DNA from: Paracoccaceae bacterium
GTDB lineage: Bacteria; Pseudomonadota; Alphaproteobacteria; Rhodobacterales; Rhodobacteraceae
Assembly: GCA_030148005.1 (NCBI GenBank)
Contig: JASBUI010000019.1
Span: 124,001 to 188,000, forward strand
Length of the DNA: 64,000 bases
Reading direction: 5' to 3'
Below are positions 47,066 through 56,157 of this stretch, piece by piece. The translations under genes and the position numbers were made by a program. The notes under the pieces were generated by a model, which did no database searches, was not told where the DNA came from, and was given only the letters and a program-made list of their open reading frames with translations. The number at the start of each line of letters is the position of its first letter. The stretch's first letter is position 1.

Positions 47066-50000
47066 TCATTCAGCGGCAATCCTTTCGCCATCGCCCTGTC
47101 GCAACTGGGCCAATAGCGCCTCGCGCCGCTTGGCCGCCTTTAGTGCGTTGGCCTGTTTTACCGGGCCAAACCCGCGTATCTGAAGCGGCAGTTCGGCCAA
47201 TTCCAGACAGGTCTTGCGCGAGGTTTCGGCAAAGGCGGCCAGCACCTCTTCCATATCGGCCATATATTCGGTGATCAGCGCGCGCTCCATCTTGCGCTCG
47301 GCCGAATAGCCGAAGGGATCGAAGGGCGTGCCGCGCAGGAACTTCAGCCGGGCCAGCGGTGACCACATGCGATCAATCCAGCCGCCAAAGGCGCGCTTTT
47401 TGGGCCGCCCGCCGACGGTCTTGCCGCTCAGGATCGGCGGGGCCAGATGGTATGTCAGCTTCACATCGCCATCAAACTCGGCCTGAACCTTCGCGCGGGT
47501 AGACCGCAAAAGGCGCGCGACCTCATATTCATCCTTGTAGGACAAAAGCTTGTGCAGGCCCTTGGCGACAGCCGTCTTCAGGTCCCTGTCTTCAAAGCGA
47601 TCGACAAACTGGCGGTACTTGCGCGCCAGACGGCCCGATTGATAGGCGGCCAGATGATCGGCGCGGAAGTCAATCTGTTCTTCCAACGATTTGGGAAGCT
47701 CGGTCACATTGGGCGCCTGCGCCCTTTCGGCATCGGCGGGGTAAAGCGCCGCCCAGCGCCCATATTCAAAGGCTTTCTTGTTGCCTTCAACCGCTGCCTT
47801 GTTCAGCTCGATCGCGCGCTGGATCGCCTCATGGCCAAGCGGGATCATCCCAAGCTGCCATGCCGCGCCAAGGATCATCATGTTCGAGAATATGGAATCG
47901 CCCAGCAGCGCCTTTGCCAATGCACTTGCATCGAACATGGTAAGCCGCTCTTTCAGCCGCGCCTCAAGCGCCAGCGACAGCCGGTCAGTGGGCAGGTGAA
48001 ACTCGGTATTGCGGGTGAAATCGCCCGTAATGATTTCGTGGCTGTTGACGACCGCGCCGGTTTTTCCGGTCTGCATCAGGCCCAGCGTCTTGGCACCGGC
48101 GCTGACCACAAGATCGCCACCGATCACCGTGTCAGCCTCGGCCGTGGCCACGCGGATCGCGCTTATATCCTCTGGCTTTTCGGCGATCCGGCAATGGATG
48201 TGCACCGCCCCGCCCTTTTGCGCCAGACCGGCCATTTCGATCATACCCGCGCCCTTGCCATCAAGATGCGCGGCCATGCTCAGAATGGCGCCGACCGTCA
48301 CCACACCGGTGCCGCCAACGCCGGTGATCACGACGTTGAACGTGCCGTTGATGGGCGGCAAGGCCGGTTGCGGCAGTTGCGGAAGCGAGACCTCTGTCAC
48401 CGGTTCCTTGCGGATCTTGGCGCCCTCGATCGTGACAAATGACGGGCAGAACCCGTTCACGCAGGAAAAGTCCTTGTTACAGGACGACTGGTCGATGGCG
48501 CGCTTGCGCCCCAGTTCGGTTTCAACCGGCACGATCGAGACACAGTTCGACTGAACCCCGCAATCGCCGCAGCCCTCGCAGACATCCGTGTTGATGAAAA
48601 CCCGCTTGTCGGGGTCCGGGAACTGGCCGCGCTTGCGCCGCCTGCGCTTTTCAGCGGCGCAGGTCTGAATGTACAAAATGGCCGATACGCCCTTGATCTT
48701 GCTGAACTCTTCCTGCACGCGCATCAGATCTTCGCGCGGATGGCTTGGCATTCCCTTGGGAAACTGGGACAGGTCGATCTCTTCTTTTTCGTCGTAGACG
48801 ATGGCGACGTGATTGACCCCCATCGCCTGAAGTTCGCGCGCGATCTGGGCGGCCGACAGATCGCCATCGTTCTTCTGGCCCCCCGTCATCGCCACCGCAT
48901 CATTGTAGAGGATCTTGTAGGTGATGTTCGTATTGGCGATCAAAGCGGCGCGGATGGCCTGAACGCCCGAGTGGTTATAGGTGCCATCGCCAAGGTTCTG
49001 AAAGACATGCTCGCGGTTGGAAAAGAGCGACTCGCCGATCCAGTTGGCGCCCTCACCCCCCATATGGGTAAAGCCCAGCGTTTCGCGGTCCATCCACTGC
49101 ACCATATAGTGACAGCCGATCCCGGCATAAGCGCGGCTTCCGTCCGGCACTTTGGTGGAACTGTTATGCGGGCAGCCTGAACAGAAATACGGCAGACGTG
49201 ATGCGATTTCCTTGGCGTTGTCATTGCGGCGTGCGTCTTCCAGCTTGGCAAGCGCGGCCTTAAGGCTCTCTGTCTCGCGCCCCTCTTCGATCAGGATACT
49301 GCCCAGCTTTTCGGCAACCTGGATCGGATCGAGGGCAAAGCGCGTGGGGAAAAGTTCAAGCCGGCGACCATGCTCCCATGTGTCACCCTTGTGCCAGCCA
49401 TAAACGCGGCGGCCATTTCGGTCGTCGAAAACCGCTTCCTTGATCTGAACTTCGATCAGCTTGCGCTTTTCCTCGACGACGACGATCAGTTCCAGCCCCT
49501 CGGCCCATTCATGGAAGGTATCCATGTCCAGCGGCCATGTCTGACCGACTTTGTAGGTCGTGATGCCAAGGCGGTTCGCCTCGGCCTCGTCTATGCCCAG
49601 AAGGGACAGCGCATGCACCAGATCAAGCCAGTTCTTGCCAGCGGCCACGAAACCGATCTTGGCGCCCGGCTTGCCCCAGACACGTTTGTCGATGCGGTTG
49701 GCGCGGGCAAAGGCCTCTGCGGCGAAACGCTTGTAGTCGATCATCCGCGTCTCTTGCGCGACCGGCGTGTCCACAAGGCGGATGTTAAGGCCTCCCTCGG
49801 GCATATCGAACTGAGGCGTGACAAAACTCATACGGTCCGGGCGGCCATCAACGACGGCGGTTGCCTCGACTGTATCCTTCATGGTCTTCAGCCCAACCCA
49901 GACACCGGCAAAGCGCGACAGGGCCCAGCCATAAAGGCCATAGTCCAGTATTTCCTGCACGCCCGCGGGCGAAACGATGGGCATATAGGCATCCAGCATG

Positions 50001-50485
50001 GCCCAGTCGGACTGATGCAAGGTGGTCGAACTTTCGCCGGTATGATCGTCGCCCATCGCCATCAGAACACCGCCCAGCGGCGCTGTTCCGGCCATATTGG
50101 CGTGGCGCATGACATCGCCCGAGCGGTCAACGCCCGGCCCTTTGCCGTACCAAAGCCCGAAAACCCCGTCGAATTTGCCTTCGCCGCGCAGCTCTGCCTG
50201 CTGACTTCCCCAAAGGGCGGTCGCGGCCAGATCTTCGTTCAGACCCGTCTGAAAGGTGATATCGGCCGGTTTCAGCACCTTCTCGGCGCGCGCCATCTGC
50301 AAATCAACGGCCCCCAGCGGCGAGCCGCGATAGCCCGTCACATATCCCGCCGTATCAAAACCGGCGGCCACGTCGCGGGCCTTTTGCATAAGCATCAGAC
50401 GCACAAGCGCCTGTGTTCCGTTCAACAGCACAGGAGACTTTTCAAGATCGTAACGGTCGTTGAGTGAAATTTCAGGCAGTGTCAT
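47066..50485 (-). CDS. Indolepyruvate ferredoxin oxidoreductase, fused alpha-beta
   Basis: A 1139-residue fused 2-oxoacid oxidoreductase that decarboxylates aryl pyruvates from aromatic amino acid breakdown to acyl-CoA, reducing ferredoxin. The ThDP domain shows YFCSGCPHNSSTKVPDGSRA and LYNDAVAMTGGQKNDG; a [4Fe-4S] site follows (VCEGCGDCGVQSNCVSI); the C-terminal gamma-type domain begins FNVVITGVGGTGVVTVGAIL. GGGAGGGG precedes; ATG 50485 is preferred over GTG 50488. It is divergent from a LysR regulator with a palindrome between them, suggesting local control. Confidence 0.93.
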   Translation of the reverse strand: MTLPEISLNDRYDLEKSPVLLNGTQALVRLMLMQKARDVAAGFDTAGYVTGYRGSPLGAVDLQMARAEKVLKPADITFQTGLNEDLAATALWGSQQAELRGEGKFDGVFGLWYGKGPGVDRSGDVMRHANMAGTAPLGGVLMAMGDDHTGESSTTLHQSDWAMLDAYMPIVSPAGVQEILDYGLYGWALSRFAGVWVGLKTMKDTVEATAVVDGRPDRMSFVTPQFDMPEGGLNIRLVDTPVAQETRMIDYKRFAAEAFARANRIDKRVWGKPGAKIGFVAAGKNWLDLVHALSLLGIDEAEANRLGITTYKVGQTWPLDMDTFHEWAEGLELIVVVEEKRKLIEVQIKEAVFDDRNGRRVYGWHKGDTWEHGRRLELFPTRFALDPIQVAEKLGSILIEEGRETESLKAALAKLEDARRNDNAKEIASRLPYFCSGCPHNSSTKVPDGSRAYAGIGCHYMVQWMDRETLGFTHMGGEGANWIGESLFSNREHVFQNLGDGTYNHSGVQAIRAALIANTNITYKILYNDAVAMTGGQKNDGDLSAAQIARELQAMGVNHVAIVYDEKEEIDLSQFPKGMPSHPREDLMRVQEEFSKIKGVSAILYIQTCAAEKRRRRKRGQFPDPDKRVFINTDVCEGCGDCGVQSNCVSIVPVETELGRKRAIDQSSCNKDFSCVNGFCPSFVTIEGAKIRKEPVTEVSLPQLPQPALPPINGTFNVVITGVGGTGVVTVGAILSMAAHLDGKGAGMIEMAGLAQKGGAVHIHCRIAEKPEDISAIRVATAEADTVIGGDLVVSAGAKTLGLMQTGKTGAVVNSHEIITGDFTRNTEFHLPTDRLSLALEARLKERLTMFDASALAKALLGDSIFSNMMILGAAWQLGMIPLGHEAIQRAIELNKAAVEGNKKAFEYGRWAALYPADAERAQAPNVTELPKSLEEQIDFRADHLAAYQSGRLARKYRQFVDRFEDRDLKTAVAKGLHKLLSYKDEYEVARLLRSTRAKVQAEFDGDVKLTYHLAPPILSGKTVGGRPKKRAFGGWIDRMWSPLARLKFLRGTPFDPFGYSAERKMERALITEYMADMEEVLAAFAETSRKTCLELAELPLQIRGFGPVKQANALKAAKRREALLAQLRQGDGERIAAE

Positions 50486-50592
50486 CACGCCCCTCCCACA
50501 GGTTTGCGCAGGCCCCTATAATAGGTCAAAAACTCTGACCTACAAAACGAAAAACAAAGTCCCTTTGGTATTTGCATTCATTGGCCGTTCAC

Positions 50593-50609
50593 CGGTAACT
50601 CTGTTACCG
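50593..50609. promoter_or_regulatory. Palindromic operator between ior and LysR genes
   Basis: CGGTAAC-TCT-GTTACCG is a perfect 7-bp inverted repeat in the 156-base divergent region, 33 bases before the likely LysR start. A tandem TTTATGAA/TTTATGAA repeat follows at about 50613-50628. This is a natural site for the LysR protein or another dimeric regulator; the identity of the binder is inferred. Confidence 0.55.
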
Positions 50610-50641
50610 CAGTTTATGAATTTATGAACGGTTGCGTTACT

Positions 50642-51547
50642 ATGGACTGGGACAAGCTTAGAATATTTCACGCGGTGGCCGATGCGGGCAGCCTTACCCA
50701 TGCCGGTGAGACGCTGCATCTTAGCCAATCTGCCGTCAGCAGGCAGATTCGCGCCCTTGAAGAAAGCCTTAACGCCACCCTTTTCCACCGCCATGCGCGT
50801 GGACTGATTCTTACCGAACAAGGGGAGCTTTTGTTCGACGCCACCTCTTCGATGGCCCGGCGGCTTGAAACGGCCTCGGCGCGCATCCGCGACAGCGAAG
50901 AGGAAGTTTTCGGCGAATTGCGCGTCACCACGACGATCGGCTTTGGATCGCTCTGGCTTGCGCCGCGCCTGACGCGACTTTACGAAAAATACCCCGACCT
51001 TAAGATCGACCTGATGCTGGAAGAGCGGGTTCTGGACCTTCCCATGCGCGAGGCGGATGTCGCGATCCGTATGAAAGAGCCAAGCCAGGCCGACCTGATC
51101 CGCCGCCGCCTGATGAGCGTGCGCATGCGCCTTTACGCCTCTCCCGGCTATATCGCCCAGAACGGTATGCCCGAGCGGATGGAAGACTTTGGAGAACACA
51201 GGCTGATCAGCCAGAACACGAAAAGCGCTCAGGTCTCGGCCGGTGCGCAGTTGATCAACCAGATCCTTGCTCATGACGTGCCCTCGCTGTTGACCGTCAA
51301 TAACTACTTTGGGGTTTTGCAGGCGGTTATCAACAACCTTGGGATCGGCTGTCTGCCCGACTATATCGTCGAATCCGAACCTGACCTTGTGCGGGTTCTG
51401 CCGGATGTCGAATCTGTCGAAGTGCCGGTTTTCCTCGCCTATCCAGAGGAACTTCGTCAGTCCAAGCGCATTGCCGCCTTCCGTGATTTCATCACCGGCG
51501 AAATCACAGCGCACCGAAAAAAGCTTAAATCAGAGGCAGATAGCTGA
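50642..51547 (+). CDS. LysR-family transcriptional regulator
   Basis: A 301-residue regulator. The N-terminal winged helix-turn-helix is LRIFHAVADAGSLTHAGETL, then HLSQSAVSRQIRALEE; the effector-binding domain follows (LRVTTTIGFGSLWLAPRLTR, ADVAIRMKEPSQADLIRRRL). ATG 50642 (MDWDKLRIF) is chosen over the track's 50624 because family members begin there, although neither has a good ribosome site. Being divergent from the indolepyruvate oxidoreductase, it may control that gene and itself. Confidence 0.92.
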   Translation: MDWDKLRIFHAVADAGSLTHAGETLHLSQSAVSRQIRALEESLNATLFHRHARGLILTEQGELLFDATSSMARRLETASARIRDSEEEVFGELRVTTTIGFGSLWLAPRLTRLYEKYPDLKIDLMLEERVLDLPMREADVAIRMKEPSQADLIRRRLMSVRMRLYASPGYIAQNGMPERMEDFGEHRLISQNTKSAQVSAGAQLINQILAHDVPSLLTVNNYFGVLQAVINNLGIGCLPDYIVESEPDLVRVLPDVESVEVPVFLAYPEELRQSKRIAAFRDFITGEITAHRKKLKSEADS

Positions 51548-51592
51548 GATATGCAGCGGACGCATAACGGCTTTTCATCAAATTGATGGATA

Positions 51593-51711
51593 TTCTCTTG
51601 ATCGGCCACGGGGCCAACCCTAATTGAGCATCAAGAGAAGCGAAGGCGTGGCCTTCATCTCTTACCTCCCTGTTGGACTTGGGCCGAGCTTAGTCTCGGC
51701 CTACTTTTTTT
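51593..51711 (+). ncRNA. Candidate small RNA downstream of LysR gene
   Basis: A non-coding segment with ordered structure: a 10-bp perfect stem TTCTCTTGAT (51593-51602)/ATCAAGAGAA (51630-51639); a hairpin GAAGGC-GTG-GCCTTC (51642-51656); an unpaired pyrimidine-rich stretch containing TTACCTCCCTG, complementary to ribosome-binding sites; and a strong terminator. GGCCACG (51604-51610) can also pair with CGTGGCC (51647-51653), giving a pseudoknot or an alternative fold. It may be an independent sRNA or a processed 3' end of the LysR transcript. No promoter is clear. Confidence 0.5.
51682..51711 (+). terminator. Strong terminator after LysR gene / candidate sRNA
   Basis: GGCCGAG-CTTAGT-CTCGGCC, a perfect 7-bp GC stem, is followed by TAC and seven Ts. 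It faces forward and lies 134 bases past the LysR stop. Confidence 0.88.
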
Positions 51712-51808
51712 CTCAGGCAGCTTACCTTAACGGAAATTTTTGACGCAAACTTTCCTCAAACCGGTCTCTTTTTGATCGGAATGCGGGTTAAGCGTGGTGG
51801 CATCACAA

Positions 51809-51878
51809 CCAAAGCGTGCGTTGCTTTGGAAAATGCGAGTGGTGAGTGCTGGGCCTAGCGTCCAATATTACTAGGCCC
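51809..51878 (+). promoter_or_regulatory. Two hairpins in leader of secreted Ser/His-rich protein gene
   Basis: CCAAAGC/GCTTTGG (51809-51815 and 51823-51829, 7 bp) and GGGCCTAG/CTAGGCCC (51851-51858 and 51871-51878, 8 bp, 12-base loop) are perfect stems in the presumed 5' untranslated region. The second ends 25 bases before the ribosome site AAAGGAG. They may stabilise or regulate the message; no known riboswitch is recognised. The 51548-51915 interval holds these, the candidate sRNA and nothing else I can call. Confidence 0.5.
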
Positions 51879-51915
51879 CCGGCGAGGACCGCTCTGGTTT
51901 GAAAGGAGTGCGACT

Positions 51916-52605
51916 ATGCCTTCGAAGATTATGTACACCGCAGCCATTTCTGGTTTCCTGCTGGCCTTTGCGCCGGCTTCCCACGCAGACATCGGCGGAG
52001 TTGGAGTTGACGTCTCGGCCGACATCGGAGGCGGCGACGTCTCTGCCTCTGCCTCAGCCTCTGTTGGATCGTCGGCCAGTGCCTCGGCCTCTGTATCCAC
52101 CTCCCACAGCCATGATGGAAAGAATTCCAAGGGCAAGAAGCATTCAGGCTTCAAGTGGCCCTGGCAAAAGGCCAAACAGGCCGCCGTTCCGGCCGTCACC
52201 AAAAAGGTCGGCGGCGTGGTCAAGCATGTTCACAAGGACCTGCATGGCATTGGCCACGGGCGCGGACATGATCACGGCGACAAAACCACAACGACAAACG
52301 ACGGCCCGGTTGCGCGGGTAACCCGCGACGAGAGCGCAATTGACATCATTCGCCCGCTGAACGGTTGGGACCGCTCCAAGGTCGGCATGCCCATCTATTC
52401 TTCGGATGGTCACCTTCTTGGGACAACGAACGCCGTGCAGTCCGGAAAATCACAGTCGATGCTTGTTCACGCAAAGATCGCGCGTGATCTTGGCATTAGC
52501 CACAGCGAGGTAATGCTGCGCATGGCCTCTTTCAACATCCGCAATGACCGGATTGTTTTCAACATGACGCGCGACCGTTTTGTTAAGCACATGTCAAAGA
52601 CCTAA
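51916..52605 (+). CDS. Secreted Ser/Ala- and His-rich protein with PRC-barrel-like C-terminus
   Basis: A 229-residue protein with a signal peptide (cleavage near ASHA). Residues 24-70 are low complexity, with SASASASV and SSASASASVSTS repeats. A Lys/His-rich region follows (about 65-125, including HKDLHGIGHGRGHDHGD), able in principle to bind metal. The last 90 residues (IRPLNGWDRSKVGMPIYSSD, then GHLLGTTNAVQSG) resemble a PRC-barrel. AAAGGAG precedes ATG 51916. No specific function is recognised. It stands alone between terminators. Confidence 0.75.
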   Translation: MPSKIMYTAAISGFLLAFAPASHADIGGVGVDVSADIGGGDVSASASASVGSSASASASVSTSHSHDGKNSKGKKHSGFKWPWQKAKQAAVPAVTKKVGGVVKHVHKDLHGIGHGRGHDHGDKTTTTNDGPVARVTRDESAIDIIRPLNGWDRSKVGMPIYSSDGHLLGTTNAVQSGKSQSMLVHAKIARDLGISHSEVMLRMASFNIRNDRIVFNMTRDRFVKHMSKT

Positions 52606-52652
52606 GGCACTGATCACGGCGCCGCTCCCCCCTCGGGCGCCATGCACGGCCC

Positions 52653-52679
52653 AGAGCGGACCTTTCAAAGGTCCGCTCT
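52653..52679 (+). terminator. Terminator after secreted protein gene
   Basis: AGAGCGGACC-TTTCAAA-GGTCCGCTCT is a perfect 10-bp stem, extendable through TTT/AAA, about 48 bases past the stop. The tail ATCTTTAT is only moderately T-rich. Confidence 0.72.
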
Positions 52680-52773
52680 ATCTTTATAGGCAAGCGTCAT
52701 TAAAGCGCGCCAATAGCACCTTTAATCCCCTGCATGTTCCGGCTAGAAGTCCGCAAAACCTGGGGGACAACCA

Positions 52774-54936
52774 TTGCAAACCGAGCCAGAAATCACACCT
52801 GAGCTGATCGCCGCTCACGGGCTAAGCGACGACGAATATGCGCGCGTTCTTGAAATCATAGGCCGCGAGCCAAGTTTTACTGAGCTTGGCATCTTTTCGG
52901 CCATGTGGAACGAACACTGTTCCTACAAATCTTCAAAGAAATGGCTGCGCACCCTGCCGACAACAGGACCACAGGTCATTTGCGGGCCCGGTGAAAACGC
53001 TGGCATCGTCGATATCGGCGACGGGCAATGCGTTGTCTTCAAAATGGAAAGCCACAACCACCCCAGCTATATCGAACCCTATCAGGGTGCGGCCACGGGT
53101 GTGGGCGGCATTCTGCGCGATGTCTTTACCATGGGCGCACGCCCCATCGCGGCGATGAACTCTCTTTCCTTTGGCGAACCCTCGCACCCCAAGACGCCTT
53201 CGCTTGTCTCGGGCGTGGTTGCGGGCGTCGGGGGCTATGGCAACTGCTTTGGCGTGCCCACGGTCGGGGGCGAGGTGCGCTTTCACCCCGCTTATAACGG
53301 CAACTGCCTTGTGAATGCCTTTGCCGCAGGTCTGGCAGAGACGGACAAGATTTTCTATTCGGCCGCATCGGGCGTCGGCATGCCGGTGGTCTACCTTGGC
53401 GCCAAGACGGGCCGCGACGGCGTCGGCGGCGCCACCATGGCCAGCGCCGAGTTCGATGACACCATCGAGGAAAAGCGCCCCACCGTTCAGGTTGGCGATC
53501 CTTTCACCGAAAAGCGCCTGATGGAGGCCACGCTGGAACTTATGGCCACGGGCGCCGTCATTTCCATTCAGGACATGGGCGCCGCAGGGCTGACCTGTTC
53601 TGCGGTCGAGATGGGCGACAAGGGCAACCTTGGTGTGCGTCTTGATCTGGATCACGTTCCGGTGCGCGAAAACAACATGACCGCCTATGAGATGATGCTG
53701 TCGGAAAGTCAGGAGCGCATGCTGATGGTGCTGCGCCCTGAGCTTGAGGCAGAGGCCAAGGCCGTCTTTGACAAATGGGACCTTGATTTCGCCATCGTGG
53801 GCGAAACCATCGCCGAAGACCGTTTCCTGATCATGCAGGGTAACACCGTGATGGCCGATCTGCCGCTCAAGGCGCTGTCGGGCAATGCGCCCGAATATGA
53901 TCGCCCATGGGTCGAAACGCCCGCCGCTGGCGAAATGGACGAAGTGCCCGAGATTGATCCGATCGACGGGCTGCGCGCGCTTTTGGCCTCGCCCAACTAC
54001 GCGTCCAAGCACTGGGTGTGGGAACAGTATGACACGATGGTCATGGCCGACACGATGCGCACGCCGGGTCTTGGCGCGGGGATCGTGCGGGTTCATGGCA
54101 CGCCCAAGGCGTTGGCCTTCACCTCGGATGTAACGCCGCGCTATGTGCGCGCCAACCCTTATGAGGGCGGCAAACAGGCCGTGGCCGAGGCTTACCGCAA
54201 CCTAAGCGCCGTGGGCGCCCTGCCCCTTGCTACCACCGACAACATGAACTTCGGCAACCCCGAAAAGCCCGAGATCATGGGCCAGTTCGTTGGTGCCATC
54301 AAAGGTATCGGCGCAGCTGTCGAAGCGCTGAACATGCCGATCGTTTCGGGCAATGTGTCACTTTATAATGAAACGGACGGCGAGCCGATCCTGCCGACGC
54401 CGACGATCGGCGCGGTTGGCCTTCTGGACGATCATGAACAGGTGATCGACGGCACAGCGCGCGAGGGGCATCTTGCCCTTCTTTTGGGCGACACGCAGGG
54501 CCATCTTGGCCAGTCCGCGCTTTTGGCCGAAGTCTTTAACCGCGAAGACGGCGATGCGCCGCATGTCGATCTGGCCACCGAAAAGGCCCATGGCGATTTT
54601 ATCCGCGAAAACCGCGAAAACATCACCGCTGCGACCGATCTTTCCGATGGCGGGCTGGCGCTTGCAGGCTTTGAAATGGCGCTGGCGGGCGATATCGGCA
54701 TCACGCTCGATGACAGGGCCACCGGTTTCAACTTTGGCGAGGATCAGGCGCGCTATCTGATCGCCTGCTCGTTTGACCGGGCCGAGGCGCTGATGATTGC
54801 CGCGGGCCAAGCGGGCGTGCCGCTTCAGACCGTGGGCCGCTTTGGTGGCGACAAGGTGCGCATCGGAAGCTCAGAGGCTTCGCTGGCCGATCTTGCCGCT
54901 ATTTTCCACGGCGCCTTCGAACAGGCAATTGCCTAA
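52774..54936 (+). CDS. purL: Phosphoribosylformylglycinamidine synthase subunit PurL
   Basis: A 720-residue small-type PurL that works with PurS and PurQ in the fourth step of purine synthesis. Motifs: [20 protein letters not shown] at the N-terminus with the catalytic His, [20 protein letters not shown] for ATP/metal binding, [20 protein letters not shown], and [19 protein letters not shown] in the second half. The start is TTG 52774 after GGGGGAC, since no ATG fits the N-terminus. A BolA gene follows 65 bases later. PurS and PurQ are not in the window. Confidence 0.96.
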   Translation: MQTEPEITPELIAAHGLSDDEYARVLEIIGREPSFTELGIFSAMWNEHCSYKSSKKWLRTLPTTGPQVICGPGENAGIVDIGDGQCVVFKMESHNHPSYIEPYQGAATGVGGILRDVFTMGARPIAAMNSLSFGEPSHPKTPSLVSGVVAGVGGYGNCFGVPTVGGEVRFHPAYNGNCLVNAFAAGLAETDKIFYSAASGVGMPVVYLGAKTGRDGVGGATMASAEFDDTIEEKRPTVQVGDPFTEKRLMEATLELMATGAVISIQDMGAAGLTCSAVEMGDKGNLGVRLDLDHVPVRENNMTAYEMMLSESQERMLMVLRPELEAEAKAVFDKWDLDFAIVGETIAEDRFLIMQGNTVMADLPLKALSGNAPEYDRPWVETPAAGEMDEVPEIDPIDGLRALLASPNYASKHWVWEQYDTMVMADTMRTPGLGAGIVRVHGTPKALAFTSDVTPRYVRANPYEGGKQAVAEAYRNLSAVGALPLATTDNMNFGNPEKPEIMGQFVGAIKGIGAAVEALNMPIVSGNVSLYNETDGEPILPTPTIGAVGLLDDHEQVIDGTAREGHLALLLGDTQGHLGQSALLAEVFNREDGDAPHVDLATEKAHGDFIRENRENITAATDLSDGGLALAGFEMALAGDIGITLDDRATGFNFGEDQARYLIACSFDRAEALMIAAGQAGVPLQTVGRFGGDKVRIGSSEASLADLAAIFHGAFEQAIA

Positions 54937-55001
54937 GGCCTCTTGCAGCGCTGGTTCTGCGCCTCTAAATCTGAAATCAACCGAAACAGGGTTCACCGTT
55001 C

Positions 55002-55238
55002 ATGCCAATGCAGCCAAAAGAAGTCGAAGAGTTGATCCGCGAGGCGCTGCCGAACGCGAAAATCACCGTTGAGGGTGATGATGGCGTGCATTTCGTGGCA
55101 GAGGTCATCGACGAAAGCTTTCGTGGGCAGAACCGTGTGCAACAGCAACGTGCGGTCTATGCCGCGCTGAAGGGAAAGATGGACGGCGCCAACGGTGAGT
55201 TGCATGCGCTTGCACTGACCACAAAGGCGCCTGACTAG
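55002..55238 (+). CDS. BolA-family protein
   Basis: A 78-residue BolA-fold protein (VEELIREALPNAKITVEGDD, then HFVAEVIDESFRGQNRVQQQ and RAVYAAL). It carries the His of HFVAEVI and the C-terminal HALALTTKAPD, where a conserved His can share a [2Fe-2S] cluster with a CGFS glutaredoxin. Such a glutaredoxin is encoded 105 bases downstream, which supports an iron-sulfur trafficking or iron-sensing pair. No BolA-type DNA-binding target is visible here. Confidence 0.93.
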   Translation: MPMQPKEVEELIREALPNAKITVEGDDGVHFVAEVIDESFRGQNRVQQQRAVYAALKGKMDGANGELHALALTTKAPD

Positions 55239-55343
55239 GCAATTGCCACAGGCTTTGGCGGATTGGCCAAAGCATCATTCATGACGGCCGCGCGGCGCGA
55301 CAAAAGTTGGCCCGGACCGGATCATAGAGAAGGACGCAAGTAT

Positions 55344-55703
55344 ATGAGCGCTCAAGACACGATCAAGCAGACCGTCGCCGATAACGACGTGGTTCTTTTC
55401 ATGAAGGGCACGAAATCCATGCCCCAGTGCGGCTTTTCCAGCCGGGTTGCGGGTGTTCTGAACTTCATGGGCGTCGAATTTGCCGATGTGAACGTTCTGG
55501 CCGACGACGAAATTCGTCAGGGCATCAAGGATTACTCCGACTGGCCGACAATTCCGCAGCTTTACGTCAAAGGTGAGTTTGTGGGCGGCTGCGATATCAT
55601 CACAGAGATGACCCTGTCGGGTGAGCTGGATGAGCTGCTAGAGAAAAGCGGCGTCGGTTTTGACAAGGACGCAGCCGACAAGATCCGCGAAGCCAACGGA
55701 TAA
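55344..55703 (+). CDS. grxD: Monothiol glutaredoxin (CGFS type)
   Basis: A 119-residue Grx4-type protein. The active site CGFS occurs in [39 protein letters not shown] contains the cis-Pro and glutathione-binding GG. These proteins carry and transfer [2Fe-2S] clusters, often as a heterodimer with BolA, whose gene precedes it. ATG 55344 follows AAGGACGCAAG; the track starts 27 codons early. Confidence 0.95.
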   Translation: MSAQDTIKQTVADNDVVLFMKGTKSMPQCGFSSRVAGVLNFMGVEFADVNVLADDEIRQGIKDYSDWPTIPQLYVKGEFVGGCDIITEMTLSGELDELLEKSGVGFDKDAADKIREANG

Positions 55704-55761
55704 ACTTATCCGCAAGGGGCCCTGCGGGGCGCCGGTTCGTGAATTTTCAGCGGAATGAAAG

Positions 55762-55780
55762 CCCGGCCACCTAGGCCGGG
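55762..55780 (-). terminator. Hairpin at zapA stop codon
   Basis: CCCGGCC-(5-base loop)-GGCCGGG forms a 7-bp stem on either strand. The zapA stop codon (CTA on the plus strand, 55771-55773) lies inside the loop. On the reverse strand CTTTCATT follows. It may terminate zapA and, from the other side, grxD. Confidence 0.5.
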
Positions 55781-56157
55781 TCAACCGTTTCTGCAAGCGC
55801 CTCGGCGCGGGCGGCAAGTTCGGCGAAAGTATCAACCACCCCATCAGGCAGCACCGCAACCTCGACCTTTTCGGGCGCGGGTTTCGGCGCATTCTCCAGC
55901 TCAGATATGCGCCGTTCCTGATCGCTCAGGATCGCCTGCGCCTGCACCAGCTTTTCTTCCAGTCCCGCCGTTTTGTCCGCCAGCATAAGGCCGGCCATCA
56001 AAAGCATCTGCGGCTCGGGCATCCGTCCGATCTGGCTTGAAAGCGTTGTTGCTTCGTTATCCAGCAGCTTGGCGGCCGAATGCAGGAAATGCTCTTCGCC
56101 TTCCTGGCACGCCACTTCAAAGCTGCGTCCACCGATGTTGATCACGACCTCAGGCAT
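55771..56157 (-). CDS. zapA: Cell division protein ZapA
   Basis: A 128-residue FtsZ-associated protein. The N-terminal ZapA domain (EVVINIGGRSFEVACQEGEE, then AAKLLDNEATTLSSQIGRMP) is followed by a coiled coil (AGLEEKLVQAQAILSDQERR) and an Ala/Glu/Pro tail. It cross-links FtsZ filaments at mid-cell. The start overlaps the stop region of the upstream coiled-coil gene by 8 bases, a known pairing in alphaproteobacteria. Confidence 0.93.
   Translation of the reverse strand: MPEVVINIGGRSFEVACQEGEEHFLHSAAKLLDNEATTLSSQIGRMPEPQMLLMAGLMLADKTAGLEEKLVQAQAILSDQERRISELENAPKPAPEKVEVAVLPDGVVDTFAELAARAEALAETVDPA

Noticed and set aside
49370-50467. 365-residue forward ORF opposite the indolepyruvate oxidoreductase
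   Set aside because: It is an antisense shadow of a protein with intact ThDP and iron-sulfur motifs.
52933-54096. 387-residue reverse ORF opposite purL
   Set aside because: The purL frame carries all family motifs. The antisense frame is rich in His/Arg and lacks recognisable features.
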